The notes under the pieces were generated by a model. That model saw nothing but the letters and a program-made list of their open reading frames with translations, did not search any database and was not told the DNA's origin. From JAFEBO01 sp044221315 (lineage in GTDB: Bacteria > Planctomycetota > Phycisphaerae > Phycisphaerales > UBA1924): 64,000 nt of DNA. The translations under genes were made by a program, and so were the position numbers. Positions 32,768 through 42,483 of the stretch are shown here, piece by piece. The number at the start of each line of letters is the position of its first letter. Within the stretch, counting starts at the first letter, position 1. The DNA is taken from NCBI GenBank assembly GCA_044221315.1, contig JBGAPK010000001.1, positions 62,001-126,000 on the forward strand, read 5' to 3'.

Positions 32768-35463
32768 GCGCCACGACACGCACAACCGCCACCATTAACG
32801 GCAACGCCATTGACGTTCATCGCGGCGAAACGATCCTCTCCGCGGCAACTCGTGCCGGAATCGAAATCCCTACGCTCTGCCACGCGGACGGCCTCGGAGC
32901 CGAGGGCGGATGTCGCATGTGCCTGGTCGAGATCGAAGGCCAGCGCCCGCAGGCGGCCTGCCACACGCCGATCACCCCGGGCATGATCGTCCGCACGAAG
33001 ACCGAGCGGCTGCAGGACGTCCGTAAGGAGCTGCTCGCTCTCATGGCGGGCGTTCTTCCAGCCGATACCGTATTGCCTCGGGAGCACGGAACACGCTTTG
33101 AGCGCCTGCTCGCCTCGCACGGTGTGACGATCCATGCGAGCGACCGCTCGACGGGCGCAACGACGGTTGATGAATCCCACCCGTACATTCGGTTCGATCG
33201 CGACAAGTGCATCACCTGCCGCCTTTGCCTGAACGCCTGCGAGCAGACGCAGGGCCAGTTTGTTTACGGCATCGAGGGCCGCGGCGGAAAATCCCGCCTC
33301 ATCTTCGGGCCGTCCGACACATTCGCCGACAGCGACTGCGTGGCCTGCGGCGCGTGTGTCGCCGTCTGCCCGACGGGCGCGATCACCGACCGCGACAGGA
33401 TCTCCAAGCCCCCTGTCGAGGTCGAACGTGGAGTCGACTCTATTTGCGGCTACTGCGGAGTTGGCTGCCGCGTCCATGTCGAATCTGCCGACGGCATCGT
33501 CCTTCGCATCAAGGGTGTGGAGGATGCGGCCGTCAATGCGGGGCACCTGTGCGTGAAGGGCCGATACGCCCACGCCTATCACCACTCCCGCGACCGTCTC
33601 ACGACGCCCCTGATTCGCGACGGGTCCGGTCCGTTGCGTCCGGTGAGTTGGAATGAGGCGATCCGCTTCACGGCCGACCGCCTTGCCGCACTCCGCAACC
33701 GACACGGCGCTGATTCGCTCGGCGTTGTGACATCCTCCCGCTCGACCAACGAAGCCGCGTATCTCCTGCAGAAGCTCTTCCGCAGCATCATCGGAACCAA
33801 CAACACCGACTGCTGCGCCCGGGTCTGCCACTCCTCCACTGCTGTCGCGCTCGGCATGGTGACCGGGACCGGCGCCGCGACCGCGTCGTACGCCGACATC
33901 GACGAGTGCGGGCTCATTGTCGTCGCGGGCTCAAACCCGACCGAAGCCCACCCGGTGATCGGCGCGCGTCTCAAGCAGGCAGCGCTCCGCGGGGCCGGTC
34001 TGGTTGTGATCGATCCGCGCCGCATCGAACTGGCGGAATACGCCGACGTCCACCTCGCGCTCTGGCCGGGCACCAACGTGGCGATGTTCAACGCGCTGGC
34101 GAAGGTCATCGTTGAAGAGACTCTGTACGACGAGGCATACGTCTCCGACAGATGCGAGGGGTTCGCGGAACTGGGGGCCCTGCTCGCTCGCCATTCTCTC
34201 GAAGACTTCGCCCGCACGACGCGCGTTCCCATCGAACTGATCCGCAAGGCCGCACGCCTGATCGGCAAGCGTGGGCCGGGGCTGTTCGTCAGCGGCTTGG
34301 GCCTCTCGGAGCAATCGCAGGGGGTCGCGGGTGTGATGGCTTATTGCAATCTCGGCCTGCTCACCGGTTCGCTCGGCAAGCGCGGCTCGGGCATGCTGCC
34401 CCTCCGCGGGCAGAACAACGTCCAGGGTAACGCCGACATGGGTTCCCAGCCCTACGCGCTCACGGGTTACATGAAACTGGGCGACCCCGTTGTCCAGCGC
34501 CGGTTGCAGGCGATCTGGGGCAAGGCTCCGCCCACGACGCCGGGACTCACGATCCCCGAAATGTTCGATGCCGCGATCGCGGGCTCTCTGAAGTGCATGT
34601 GGATCCAGGGCGAAGACGTCGTGCAGAGCGACCCCAACACCGCCCACGTGCTCAAGGCCCTTGGCAGCCTCGACCTGATCATCGTCCAAGAACTCTTCAT
34701 GACCGAGACGGCCCGGCTTGCCCACGTCGTCTTCCCGGCGGCGGCAGTGCTTGAACAGGAAGGGACATTCACCAACGGTGAACGCCGCATCCAGCATGTG
34801 CGCCCGGCGGTGCCGCCTCCCGGATCGGCACGGCCCGACTGGGAGGTCATCCGTGATGTCGGCATCGCGATGGGCGGACCGGGCGAGAATTGGAAGTACA
34901 AGAACCCTTCGGAAGTGATGGGCGAGGTTGCGCTCGTCGCCCCCGATCTTTTTGGCGGCGTCACGTACGACCGCCTGACACCCGACGGGATCCAATGGCC
35001 ATGCCCGCGTCCCGATCATCCGGGTACCCGGACGGTCCACGCCGAGAAATTCGTGCGCGGCAAGGCGGCCCTCACGAGCGTCGAATACCTAGCCCCGCCC
35101 GAGGCCGCCGATCCGCAGCACCCCTTTGTCCTGATGACCGGTCGCGTGCTCGATCATTACAACGTCGGCACGATGACCCGCCGGACGCCGAGCGAGCAGA
35201 TCGTCGCCAAGGACTACCTCGAGATTCACCCGGAAGATGCCGCCCGCTTCGGGTTTGGGGACCGCGCGATCGTCCGAATCCGGAGTCACTGGGGCGAAGC
35301 GCGCGCTCCGGCCAAGCTCTCGCGTCGCGTGCTTCCCGGAACCGGGTATCTGACCTTCCATTTCCCGGAGACCGGCACGAATTGCGTTGTCGGCCCGCAC
35401 GTTGATCCGACGAGCAAGTGTCCCGACTACAAAGTCATCGCGGTCGGCCTTTCGCCCGCGTGA
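32764..35463 (+). CDS. fdsA: Formate dehydrogenase, molybdenum alpha subunit
   Basis: 899 residues. Modules in order: an N-terminal 2Fe-2S plug with C-x10-C-x2-C (TLCHADGLGAEGGCRMC); two 4Fe-4S clusters (CITCRLCLNACE, CVACGACVAVCPTGA); a further 4Fe-4S motif SICGYCGVGCRVHV; and the bis-MGD domain. The molybdenum ligand site reads CARVCHSSTAVALG (~355), a cysteine rather than selenocysteine. C-terminal molybdopterin-binding motifs such as VLDHYNVGTMTRR are present. It oxidises formate to CO2, reversible in related enzymes. Soluble: no Tat signal. Confidence 0.93.
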   Translation: MSATTRTTATINGNAIDVHRGETILSAATRAGIEIPTLCHADGLGAEGGCRMCLVEIEGQRPQAACHTPITPGMIVRTKTERLQDVRKELLALMAGVLPADTVLPREHGTRFERLLASHGVTIHASDRSTGATTVDESHPYIRFDRDKCITCRLCLNACEQTQGQFVYGIEGRGGKSRLIFGPSDTFADSDCVACGACVAVCPTGAITDRDRISKPPVEVERGVDSICGYCGVGCRVHVESADGIVLRIKGVEDAAVNAGHLCVKGRYAHAYHHSRDRLTTPLIRDGSGPLRPVSWNEAIRFTADRLAALRNRHGADSLGVVTSSRSTNEAAYLLQKLFRSIIGTNNTDCCARVCHSSTAVALGMVTGTGAATASYADIDECGLIVVAGSNPTEAHPVIGARLKQAALRGAGLVVIDPRRIELAEYADVHLALWPGTNVAMFNALAKVIVEETLYDEAYVSDRCEGFAELGALLARHSLEDFARTTRVPIELIRKAARLIGKRGPGLFVSGLGLSEQSQGVAGVMAYCNLGLLTGSLGKRGSGMLPLRGQNNVQGNADMGSQPYALTGYMKLGDPVVQRRLQAIWGKAPPTTPGLTIPEMFDAAIAGSLKCMWIQGEDVVQSDPNTAHVLKALGSLDLIIVQELFMTETARLAHVVFPAAAVLEQEGTFTNGERRIQHVRPAVPPPGSARPDWEVIRDVGIAMGGPGENWKYKNPSEVMGEVALVAPDLFGGVTYDRLTPDGIQWPCPRPDHPGTRTVHAEKFVRGKAALTSVEYLAPPEAADPQHPFVLMTGRVLDHYNVGTMTRRTPSEQIVAKDYLEIHPEDAARFGFGDRAIVRIRSHWGEARAPAKLSRRVLPGTGYLTFHFPETGTNCVVGPHVDPTSKCPDYKVIAVGLSPA

Positions 35464-35486
35464 CTGCCCGGCTCAACCGCGGACCG

Positions 35487-36287
35487 TCATGCCGTGATGC
35501 GTTCGGGATGCGTATACACATTGAATCGACCGTCACGCAAGAACCCGATCAGCGTGATGTTCGATTCCCGCGCAAGCTCAATCGCCAGAGATGAAGGGGC
35601 AGAGACCGCCGCGACGATCGGTATGCCGGCAGCCAGCGCCTTCTGGACGATCTCGAAAGACGCCCGCCCGCTCACGACGAGCACGTGCCGCGAGAGCGGC
35701 AGCAGCCCCACCCGGAACGAATGACCGACCACCTTGTCCACGGCGTTGTGGCGACCGACGTCCTCCCGGACCAACAACAGTTTACCCTCCATGTCGAACA
35801 ACCCCGCGCCATGAAGACCCCCGGTCTTGTCAAACGTCGGCTGCGACGCACGAAGTCTGCCCGCCAGACGATGCACAGTCTCGGATTTCAGAACCGGCCC
35901 CGCGCCCGGCGGCACAAACTGTTTGCGCACCGCATCAATCGTCGCCGCCCCGCACACGCCGCAGCTCGAGGATGCGAACACATGGCGAGTGAGGCGTGAG
36001 AAATCCAGCGCCACCAGCGAAGACACAATCACATCGATTCCGTCGTCGGTCCGTTCGCACCGGCGCACATGCTCGACGTCCTCAGACCGCTTCAGCACGC
36101 CCTCCCCGACAAGAAAGCCCAGAGCCAGCTCTTCGTCATGCTCCGGCGTCCGCATCGTGATGCTCACGGCTCTCCCCGCGACGCGGATTTCGAGCGGCTC
36201 TTCAAGGGCGACTTCATCATCCGCGGCGATCGGAGGCTGATTCTCCCGCCATCGCCACACCTGCACTCTTCCGCTCGGGTGCGTCAT
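35487..36287 (-). CDS. fdhD: Formate dehydrogenase accessory sulfurtransferase FdhD
   Basis: 266 residues from the ATG at 36287. Motifs: PLEIRVAGRAVSITMRTPEH, DEELALGFLVGEGVL, the cysteine loop SSSCGVCGAATID, KTGGLHGAGLF, VREDVGRHNAVDKVVG and VSGRASFEIVQKA. FdhD receives sulfur from a cysteine desulfurase on the CxxC loop and passes it to the molybdenum cofactor of formate dehydrogenase. It converges on the alpha subunit gene with 23 bases between stops and has its own promoter region shared with the DUF1697 gene. Confidence 0.93.
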   Translation of the reverse strand: MTHPSGRVQVWRWRENQPPIAADDEVALEEPLEIRVAGRAVSITMRTPEHDEELALGFLVGEGVLKRSEDVEHVRRCERTDDGIDVIVSSLVALDFSRLTRHVFASSSCGVCGAATIDAVRKQFVPPGAGPVLKSETVHRLAGRLRASQPTFDKTGGLHGAGLFDMEGKLLLVREDVGRHNAVDKVVGHSFRVGLLPLSRHVLVVSGRASFEIVQKALAAGIPIVAAVSAPSSLAIELARESNITLIGFLRDGRFNVYTHPERITA

Positions 36288-36344
36288 TGTGATCCAGTCT
36301 ATCGCCCCGCCCGTGGAAATCGCCTCGCCCAGTAGACTCCACGT

Positions 36345-36938
36345 ATGGCCCGTCCTCAACCGAAAGAAATTTCCGCGCCCCGCGGCGTCACCCACGTCGC
36401 TCTCCTCCGCGGCATAAACGTCGGCGGTAAGAACATGCTCCCGATGCCGGAATTGGCAAAGCTCTTCGAAAGAGCAGGCTGCACCGAAGTCCGGACGTAC
36501 ATCCAGAGCGGCAACGTGCTGTTCTCCACGTCGCCCGATGCAACGAAGACGCTCGCGACCACGATTCCCGCGCTGATCGAACGCAAGCGAGGCATTCGCC
36601 CGGCGCTCATCATCAGGTCCGAAACGGAACTCAAGAAAGTCGTTTCCAACAATCCGTTCCCAGATCGGGCTGAACACCCAAAGCTGCTCCATGTCGGCTT
36701 TCTCGGCGCGAAACCGGGGAGTTCGCTCATCAACTCCCTCGATCCAGATAGGTCGCCCGGAGACCGGTTCTGCGTTCGCGGCAGCGAGATCTATCTCTCC
36801 GTCCCGAACGGAGTGCTGAAGACCAAGTTCACCGGTCCCTATTTCGATTCGACGCTCAAGACAACCAGCACCTGGCGAAACTGGCGTACCGTCGTCACAT
36901 TGCTCGAAATGATGCGGGATTCCAACCCGAGCGGCTAG
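36345..36938 (+). CDS. DUF1697 protein
   Basis: 197 residues. The family hallmark is the start HVALLRGINVGGKNMLPMPE, followed by GCTEVRTYIQSGNVLFS and a C-terminal FTGPYFDSTLKTTSTWRNW block. DUF1697 proteins are small, soluble and widespread, with no known function. It is divergent from fdhD with a 57-base gap. No clear ribosome-binding site; the first seven residues may not be translated if a later start is used. Confidence 0.9.
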   Translation: MARPQPKEISAPRGVTHVALLRGINVGGKNMLPMPELAKLFERAGCTEVRTYIQSGNVLFSTSPDATKTLATTIPALIERKRGIRPALIIRSETELKKVVSNNPFPDRAEHPKLLHVGFLGAKPGSSLINSLDPDRSPGDRFCVRGSEIYLSVPNGVLKTKFTGPYFDSTLKTTSTWRNWRTVVTLLEMMRDSNPSG

Positions 36939-37072
36939 CCCGTCCGCGGGGCTCCATACCCGCAACTGCCATGGCTCCGTAGCAAAACCGGCATCCTGCA
37001 ACCGGCCCGCAGCCCGGGGGTAGACTCCGCCGGGACGCGGCAGGCCGCCGCGGGGATACCGGAGCATTTCGC

Positions 37073-39856
37073 ATGTCTGGAATGAAGACCGTTCGGACCT
37101 TCGCTTTCGCCTCGTTCGTCGTCGCCGCCGGCTCGGTGCACGCCGGTCCCGCGGCGGACGCCGTCTCACCCCCGCCCGCCGCACCCGCGCCGCCAGCCCC
37201 CGAAGGTGCTCCCGGCGCTGCCCCGGCCAAAGCACCGGAATTTCCCCCGTTCGACAAGACCATCGAGGGCCTGACCAAAGTTGTCACCCTCGCCGACGGT
37301 TCCGTCCCGCTCTACGACCTCTATAAGGACGAGAAGACTGGCAAGCTCCTCGCCGTCCTTCCCGCCAACTACGACCAGCAGTTGCTCATGATCGCTTGCA
37401 CCGTCACCGGCGGCGACCCGCAGGCCGGCGTCATGGGTCCTACCCATTACGTCAAGTGGGAGCGCTACGACAAGCAGCTCGCCCTCGTCGCCCCCGACTT
37501 CTTCGCCCGCACGAGCGGCGACAAGCAGGCCAAGGACTCCGTCGAGCAGCTCTTTACCGGCCGCGTACTGACCACGACCCCAATCGTTTCGATGGCCCCG
37601 AAAGACCGGCCCGTCATCGACCTTTCTTCCGTCGCGACCAAGGACGTCCCGAAATTCTTCGGCACCTCGGCCTTCGGCGGTTACGGACCCGACCTCGCAT
37701 CCATCAACCAGGGGCTCACCCGCCTCACCAAGGCCAAAGCGTTTCCCAAGAACGTCGTCGTTGAATTCCAGGCCCCGCGTCCGAACGGCCAGCTCGTCCG
37801 CTTCGCCTATTCCATCGGCGAACTCAGCGGCACGCCCGGTTTCAAGCCCCGGCTCGCAGACCCCAAATTCGGCTATTTCTACAGCTGGTACCGCGACTTC
37901 GCCAAGACCGCGAACCACGAAGTCACCGAACGCTACATCAACCACTGGGCGCTCGAGAAGGCGGACCCGAGCCTGAAGATGAGCCCGCCCAAGCAGCCGA
38001 TTGTCTGGTACATCGAGAACACGACGCCCGTCCGCTTCCGCCGCTATGTCCGCGAGGGCATTCTCTTCTGGAACACGGCGTTCGCCGAGATCGGTATCGA
38101 TAACGCCGTCGTTGTCTATCAGCAGGATGCGGCTACCGGCGCCAACATGGACAAGGACCCCGAAGATGCCCGCTACAACTTTTTCCGCTGGAACGCCAGC
38201 GATCAGACCTACGCCATCGGCCCCAGTCGCTCCAACCCGACGACCGGCGAAATCCTGAACGCCAGCGTCGTCTGGCATCAGGGCCTGACGCGCTCCGTCC
38301 GCGCCATGCTCGAGAACTTCGCGCCCGCCCTCGCCGAACACGCCTTCGGCCCCGAAACTCTCGCCTGGCTCGAAGAGCACCCGACCTGGGATCCTCGCCT
38401 ACGGCTCGTTTCTCCCGAGCAGCGTGCCAAGATCCTGAAGGAGCGCTCTCTCAAGAAGCTCCAGCCCGATTCCGACGCCGGGCCGTCCGCCGCAGCCATG
38501 GCCTCGATGGGCGGCGGCTGCCAGATCGGAACGCTGATCTCTCTGGATCTCTCACTCGCCGATGCCGCGTTCGCCGCCGATCTGCTCAAGCCCGGCTCCG
38601 AAGATCTGCTCGATGATCTCCCGGAAGAGTTCGTCGGCCAGATGATCCGCTATATCTCCGCGCACGAGGTCGGTCACTGCCTTGGCCTCCAGCACAACAT
38701 GATCGCCAGCAGCATCCGCTCGCTCAAGGAGATCAACACAGTGGGCTTCAGCGGCCCGACCGTCGGCTCGGTTATGGATTACGCCGCGGTCAACATTAAC
38801 TACAAGCTCGGCGATGTTCAGGGCCCGTACGCGACCCCGACGGTCGGTCCCTACGACAAGTGGGTTATCGCCTACGGCTACGGCGCCGAGGACAAACTCG
38901 ATGAACTCCGCAAGCGCGCCGGCGAGCCCGACGTCGTCTACCAGTCTCAATCCGCGATCTTCATCGACTGCGACCCGCGCAACAACACCTGGGATCTCGG
39001 CTCCGACAACCTCGAGTTCGCCACCAGCCGCCTCGGGCTGATCCAGGACGTCCGCGCCAAGCTGATCGACAAACTCGTCAAGGACGGCCAGTCGTGGGCT
39101 CTCGTCCGGCGGCGTTACCAGTCGCTGCTCGGAACGCACCTCCAGATGCTCTCCATCGCCTCCCGCTGGGTCGGCGGCACCTACCTCAACAACGACGCCA
39201 AAGGCGACCCCGGAAACCGCGCCCCGATCGAGGACATCCCCGCCGAGAAACAGCGCCGCGCGCTCAAACTCATCATCGATAACGCCTTTGAGGATTCCGC
39301 CTTCGGTCTAACGCCCGATCTCGTCCGCCACATGGGCAAGCAGCACTTCTTCGACCCCGACGCAATCACCGAAGTTCAACAGGACGCTAGCTTCACGATC
39401 CACGACTCCATCGGTGGCGTCCAGTCCTTTGCCCTCACCATGGTCTTGAACGGCCCCGGACTACGCCGGATCTACGACAATGAGTTCCGTACCGCGGGCA
39501 GCGACAACCCGCTCACCATGGTCGAGGTGGTCCGCACCGTTACCGACAGCGTGTGGCGCGAATACGCGAACCCTTCGGGTTCGTTTACCGCTTCCAAACC
39601 CATGACGTCCTCGCTCCGGCGCAATCTCCAACGCGAGCAGCTCGAACGCCTGGTCGCCTTGTCGCTCGCCGAGGACAGCGGCAGCGCATCCCTGCGCGCG
39701 ATCACCACGCTCGCACGCGCCGAACTCAAGCGCGTCGACGCCATGGCCGAAGCCGGTCTCAAGGCCTCTCCCGATCCCTACACCAAGGCCCATCTCGAGG
39801 ACGCCCGCACCCGCATCGCCCGGACGCTCGACGCCGCGTACGTGATCCCCCGATGA
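37073..39856 (+). CDS. Exported zinc-dependent metalloprotease (DUF5117/DUF4953 type)
   Basis: 927 residues. A signal peptide (TFAFASFVVAAGSVHAGP) is followed by a proline/alanine-rich linker, then a DUF5117-like domain (LLIACTVTGGDPQAGV, HYVKWERYDKQLALV). The metzincin-type zinc site HEVGHCLGLQHN is near residue 531 with a downstream SVMDYAAVNI Met-turn. The C-terminal third (DUF4953-like) is helical. This is a zinc endopeptidase of the envelope or outside the cell; substrate unknown. A CGGAG site lies nine bases before the ATG. The stop overlaps the next start in ATGA. Confidence 0.92.
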   Translation: MSGMKTVRTFAFASFVVAAGSVHAGPAADAVSPPPAAPAPPAPEGAPGAAPAKAPEFPPFDKTIEGLTKVVTLADGSVPLYDLYKDEKTGKLLAVLPANYDQQLLMIACTVTGGDPQAGVMGPTHYVKWERYDKQLALVAPDFFARTSGDKQAKDSVEQLFTGRVLTTTPIVSMAPKDRPVIDLSSVATKDVPKFFGTSAFGGYGPDLASINQGLTRLTKAKAFPKNVVVEFQAPRPNGQLVRFAYSIGELSGTPGFKPRLADPKFGYFYSWYRDFAKTANHEVTERYINHWALEKADPSLKMSPPKQPIVWYIENTTPVRFRRYVREGILFWNTAFAEIGIDNAVVVYQQDAATGANMDKDPEDARYNFFRWNASDQTYAIGPSRSNPTTGEILNASVVWHQGLTRSVRAMLENFAPALAEHAFGPETLAWLEEHPTWDPRLRLVSPEQRAKILKERSLKKLQPDSDAGPSAAAMASMGGGCQIGTLISLDLSLADAAFAADLLKPGSEDLLDDLPEEFVGQMIRYISAHEVGHCLGLQHNMIASSIRSLKEINTVGFSGPTVGSVMDYAAVNINYKLGDVQGPYATPTVGPYDKWVIAYGYGAEDKLDELRKRAGEPDVVYQSQSAIFIDCDPRNNTWDLGSDNLEFATSRLGLIQDVRAKLIDKLVKDGQSWALVRRRYQSLLGTHLQMLSIASRWVGGTYLNNDAKGDPGNRAPIEDIPAEKQRRALKLIIDNAFEDSAFGLTPDLVRHMGKQHFFDPDAITEVQQDASFTIHDSIGGVQSFALTMVLNGPGLRRIYDNEFRTAGSDNPLTMVEVVRTVTDSVWREYANPSGSFTASKPMTSSLRRNLQREQLERLVALSLAEDSGSASLRAITTLARAELKRVDAMAEAGLKASPDPYTKAHLEDARTRIARTLDAAYVIPR

Positions 39857-40713
39857 CCAGCGCCTCGGAGTATCTCCTCGCCCTCGGACGCCGCGTGCTC
39901 GATCCCTACACACGCCTGCCCGGCGTCGCCTGCGTGGCGATCACCGGATCGAGCGCCGAAGGGCTCTCCGACCAGCGCTCGGACGTCGACTCAACCGTCT
40001 ACTACGACGCCATGCCGCCGGAGAGCCAGATCCTCGCCGTGCGCGAACGCGTCGGAGGTGGCCCGGTCATCCTCCGCATCGGCTCCCCCGCCGATGGCGA
40101 ATTCCTGGAGTGCTACAGGGTCAACGGAGTCGAAGTTCAGATCGGCCACACCACCGTTGCGCAGTGGGAAAAGGACCTGAACCGCACACTCGCAGGCGAG
40201 GAGCCGGGCTCGCCGCTCCACAAGGCGATGTCCGGCACGCTCATCTCCATCCCGCTGATCGGTGCCGACCGCCTCGACGCCTGGAAGGCCCGGCTCCGCG
40301 AATACCCGGATGCACTCCGCGTCGCCATGGTGAAACACCACCTCAAGTTCTTCGCCATCTGGGCCGTGCTCGACCGCCTCGAAACACGCGACGCCGATCT
40401 GTGGTTTCGGCAGACGCTCGTCGATTCCAGTTTCAACCTCCTCGGGGTTGCCGCGGGCCTGAGTCGAAAGTACTTCACGCCGTTCCAGTTCAAGCGGACC
40501 GCAGCGTTCATCGCCGGGCTCGATATTGCGCCAAGGCACTTGGGCGAAAGACTGGAGTCTCTTTGGAACCTCCCCAGGCACACTTCCGCAATTGCTCTTC
40601 GCGACCTCGTGTCCGAAACTGTCGGGCTTGTGGAACGAGAACTTCCCGACGTTGACACAACCGCTCCACGTCGAGCGCTCAATAGGCACGATGCGCCTTG
40701 GTCACGCCTCTAA
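39853..40713 (+). CDS. Nucleotidyltransferase-fold protein
   Basis: 286 residues. Residues ~28-48 show the pol-beta-like nucleotidyltransferase core: ITGSSAEGLSDQRSDVDSTV, with the GS and DxD-type elements (SDVDS). The rest is mainly helical, with HHLKFFAIWAVLDRL and QTLVDSSFNLLGVAAGLS. This arrangement resembles aminoglycoside-type or DUF4037 nucleotidyltransferases, whose substrates vary. The start overlaps the metalloprotease stop by four bases, so it is translationally coupled, though a functional link is not obvious. Confidence 0.72.
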   Translation: MTSASEYLLALGRRVLDPYTRLPGVACVAITGSSAEGLSDQRSDVDSTVYYDAMPPESQILAVRERVGGGPVILRIGSPADGEFLECYRVNGVEVQIGHTTVAQWEKDLNRTLAGEEPGSPLHKAMSGTLISIPLIGADRLDAWKARLREYPDALRVAMVKHHLKFFAIWAVLDRLETRDADLWFRQTLVDSSFNLLGVAAGLSRKYFTPFQFKRTAAFIAGLDIAPRHLGERLESLWNLPRHTSAIALRDLVSETVGLVERELPDVDTTAPRRALNRHDAPWSRL

Positions 40714-40815
40714 AGGCGAGGCGCTCGGTCACGCCTCGGTGCCGCGGGCTTTGGTCCGCGTGTCCTTCGATGATCTAGGGCCTTTCACCTTCAAGTCTCG
40801 TCAAATAAGAAAACC

Positions 40816-40847
40816 GCCTCATCAAGGCATGAGGCGTTCACCCTATT
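40816..40847 (+). terminator. Possible terminator hairpin
   Basis: GCCTCAT-caaggc-ATGAGGC, a seven-base-pair stem, lies about 100 bases after the upstream stop and is followed by GTTCACCCTATTTT. On the other strand it is followed by GGTTTT. Either orientation is possible; the plus-strand gene upstream is the likelier user. Confidence 0.45.
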
Positions 40848-40975
40848 TTGCGATCGTGCGCTCCAAACTTGATGGCGACATCGCCTTCGTACATTGCGTT
40901 TCCGTCAATCCATGCAAGGCTCAGTGCACCGGTTTGTTGTGGCTGAGGGGAATCGTAATCCGGAGGTAGCGACTG

Positions 40976-42208
40976 ATGTCACGGGTGGACTTCGAAGTGG
41001 CATCTCGCCTGAGGCTTTGTCTTGCGTTGGCTTTGGCCGGAATCACCACAGGCGCACTCGCCCAGAGCCGGTTGGAAGGCCTTGGCAGCCTGGCCGGCGG
41101 CGACTCGCGAGCATTCGGTCTGAACCTCGATGGAACCATCGTCGTCGGAATCTCCGATGCTCGCGCGTTCAAGTGGAGCACGGCCACGGGAATGGCCGGG
41201 CTCGATACCCCGGGGTTCTCCGTCGCGAACGCCGTCAGCGCCGACGGACTCGTGGTCGTGGGGCAGGCAAACTTTCCGTCGCTCGAGGCCCACGCCTTCC
41301 GCTGGACCATCGGCGGTTTGGACGATCTCGGTTCGCTCGGCGGCTACTTCTCGACAGCGCTCGGCGTCAGCCACGACGGATCGACGATCGTGGGCCTTTC
41401 TCTCGATTCCGACTCGACAGGACACGCCTTTGCCTGGACGTTCGCGACCGGAATGATCTCGCTCGATCCGGCGCCTGGGTTCTATTCCGTCGCCACCGGC
41501 ATCAGCGCCGATGGCTCGATCGTCATCGGCACGATCGGCACACTCACCACCGACAGCGCATTCGCCCGTTCCGCGCCAGATAGCTTTGTAATCCTGGGAA
41601 CTCTGCCCGGAGACGAGTACGCCACCCCCAACGCCGTCAATGCGAACGGCAGCGTCGTGGTTGGATCCTCCCACAACGCCGCGAATACCAACCGCGCCTT
41701 CCGCTGGACCGCCGCCGGCGGTATGGAAGATCTTCTGACGCTCCCCGGAGGCTCGGACTCATTCGCCTACGGCGTCGACACCAACGGCACAACGGTCGTC
41801 GGCCGCGCCGACGCTTCTCCGGGTGATTCCCGGGCCTTTCGCTGGACGCGCACGTCAGGCATCCTCGACCTGAATACCTTCCTCGCGTCCCACGGCGTCA
41901 ACCTCACGGGCTGGGTGCTCCGCGAGGCGCGGGGCGTGAGCGGCGACGGAGCAGTTCTCGTCGGCTTCGGCGATCACCTCGGCCGTATCGAGGCCTGGCG
42001 GGCCGTCCTATGCCTGTCCGACTTCAATGGCGATGGGCTTGTCAACGACGAGGACGCCCAGATCTTCATTGCGGCGTACAACATCCTCGATTGTGCGGAC
42101 CCGGAAATGCCCGCCGGTTGCCCCGTGGACCTCAATGGCGATGGAATCGTCAACGACAAGGATTTCGAGATCTTCATCGTCGCCTACGACACGCTGCTCT
42201 GCCCGTAA
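40976..42208 (+). CDS. Exported HAF-repeat protein with dockerin-like tail
   Basis: 410 residues. Signal peptide LRLCLALALAGITTGALAQ. The body has six or seven HAF repeats in order, for example GLNLDGTIVVGISDARAF, AVSADGLVVVGQAN, GVSHDGSTIVGLSLD, GISADGSIVIGTIG, AVNANGSVVVGSSHN, GVDTNGTTVVGRAD, ending with GVSGDGAVLVGFG. The last 65 residues are the module DFNGDGLVNDEDA, CADPEMPAGC, DLNGDGIVNDKDF, AYDTLLCP. A CGGAGGT site lies nine bases before the ATG. Surface or secreted; function unknown. Confidence 0.87.
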   Translation: MSRVDFEVASRLRLCLALALAGITTGALAQSRLEGLGSLAGGDSRAFGLNLDGTIVVGISDARAFKWSTATGMAGLDTPGFSVANAVSADGLVVVGQANFPSLEAHAFRWTIGGLDDLGSLGGYFSTALGVSHDGSTIVGLSLDSDSTGHAFAWTFATGMISLDPAPGFYSVATGISADGSIVIGTIGTLTTDSAFARSAPDSFVILGTLPGDEYATPNAVNANGSVVVGSSHNAANTNRAFRWTAAGGMEDLLTLPGGSDSFAYGVDTNGTTVVGRADASPGDSRAFRWTRTSGILDLNTFLASHGVNLTGWVLREARGVSGDGAVLVGFGDHLGRIEAWRAVLCLSDFNGDGLVNDEDAQIFIAAYNILDCADPEMPAGCPVDLNGDGIVNDKDFEIFIVAYDTLLCP

Positions 42209-42483
42209 GCACGACGTTCGGGAATGCCCGCCCGCCGCCCGACCGAGCGGCGCATGAGGAACTGGTCTTTTGTCCTTTTCAATTGCGGCTTCCCGGGTAC
42301 GCTGAACACGCTTGACCAATGCACACGTCTGGTGTCGATTCGAAGCGTCTACCGATTGTCCGATCCGTCAGTCCGACAATTGGGAGACAGGACTTCGGAA
42401 GGTCTGAGTGGGGCCGTTGGCGACCGGAAATTATGCGCTCGACGAGCCGTGCGTGTCGGGCAGAACGTGCCGGAGGAACATCG

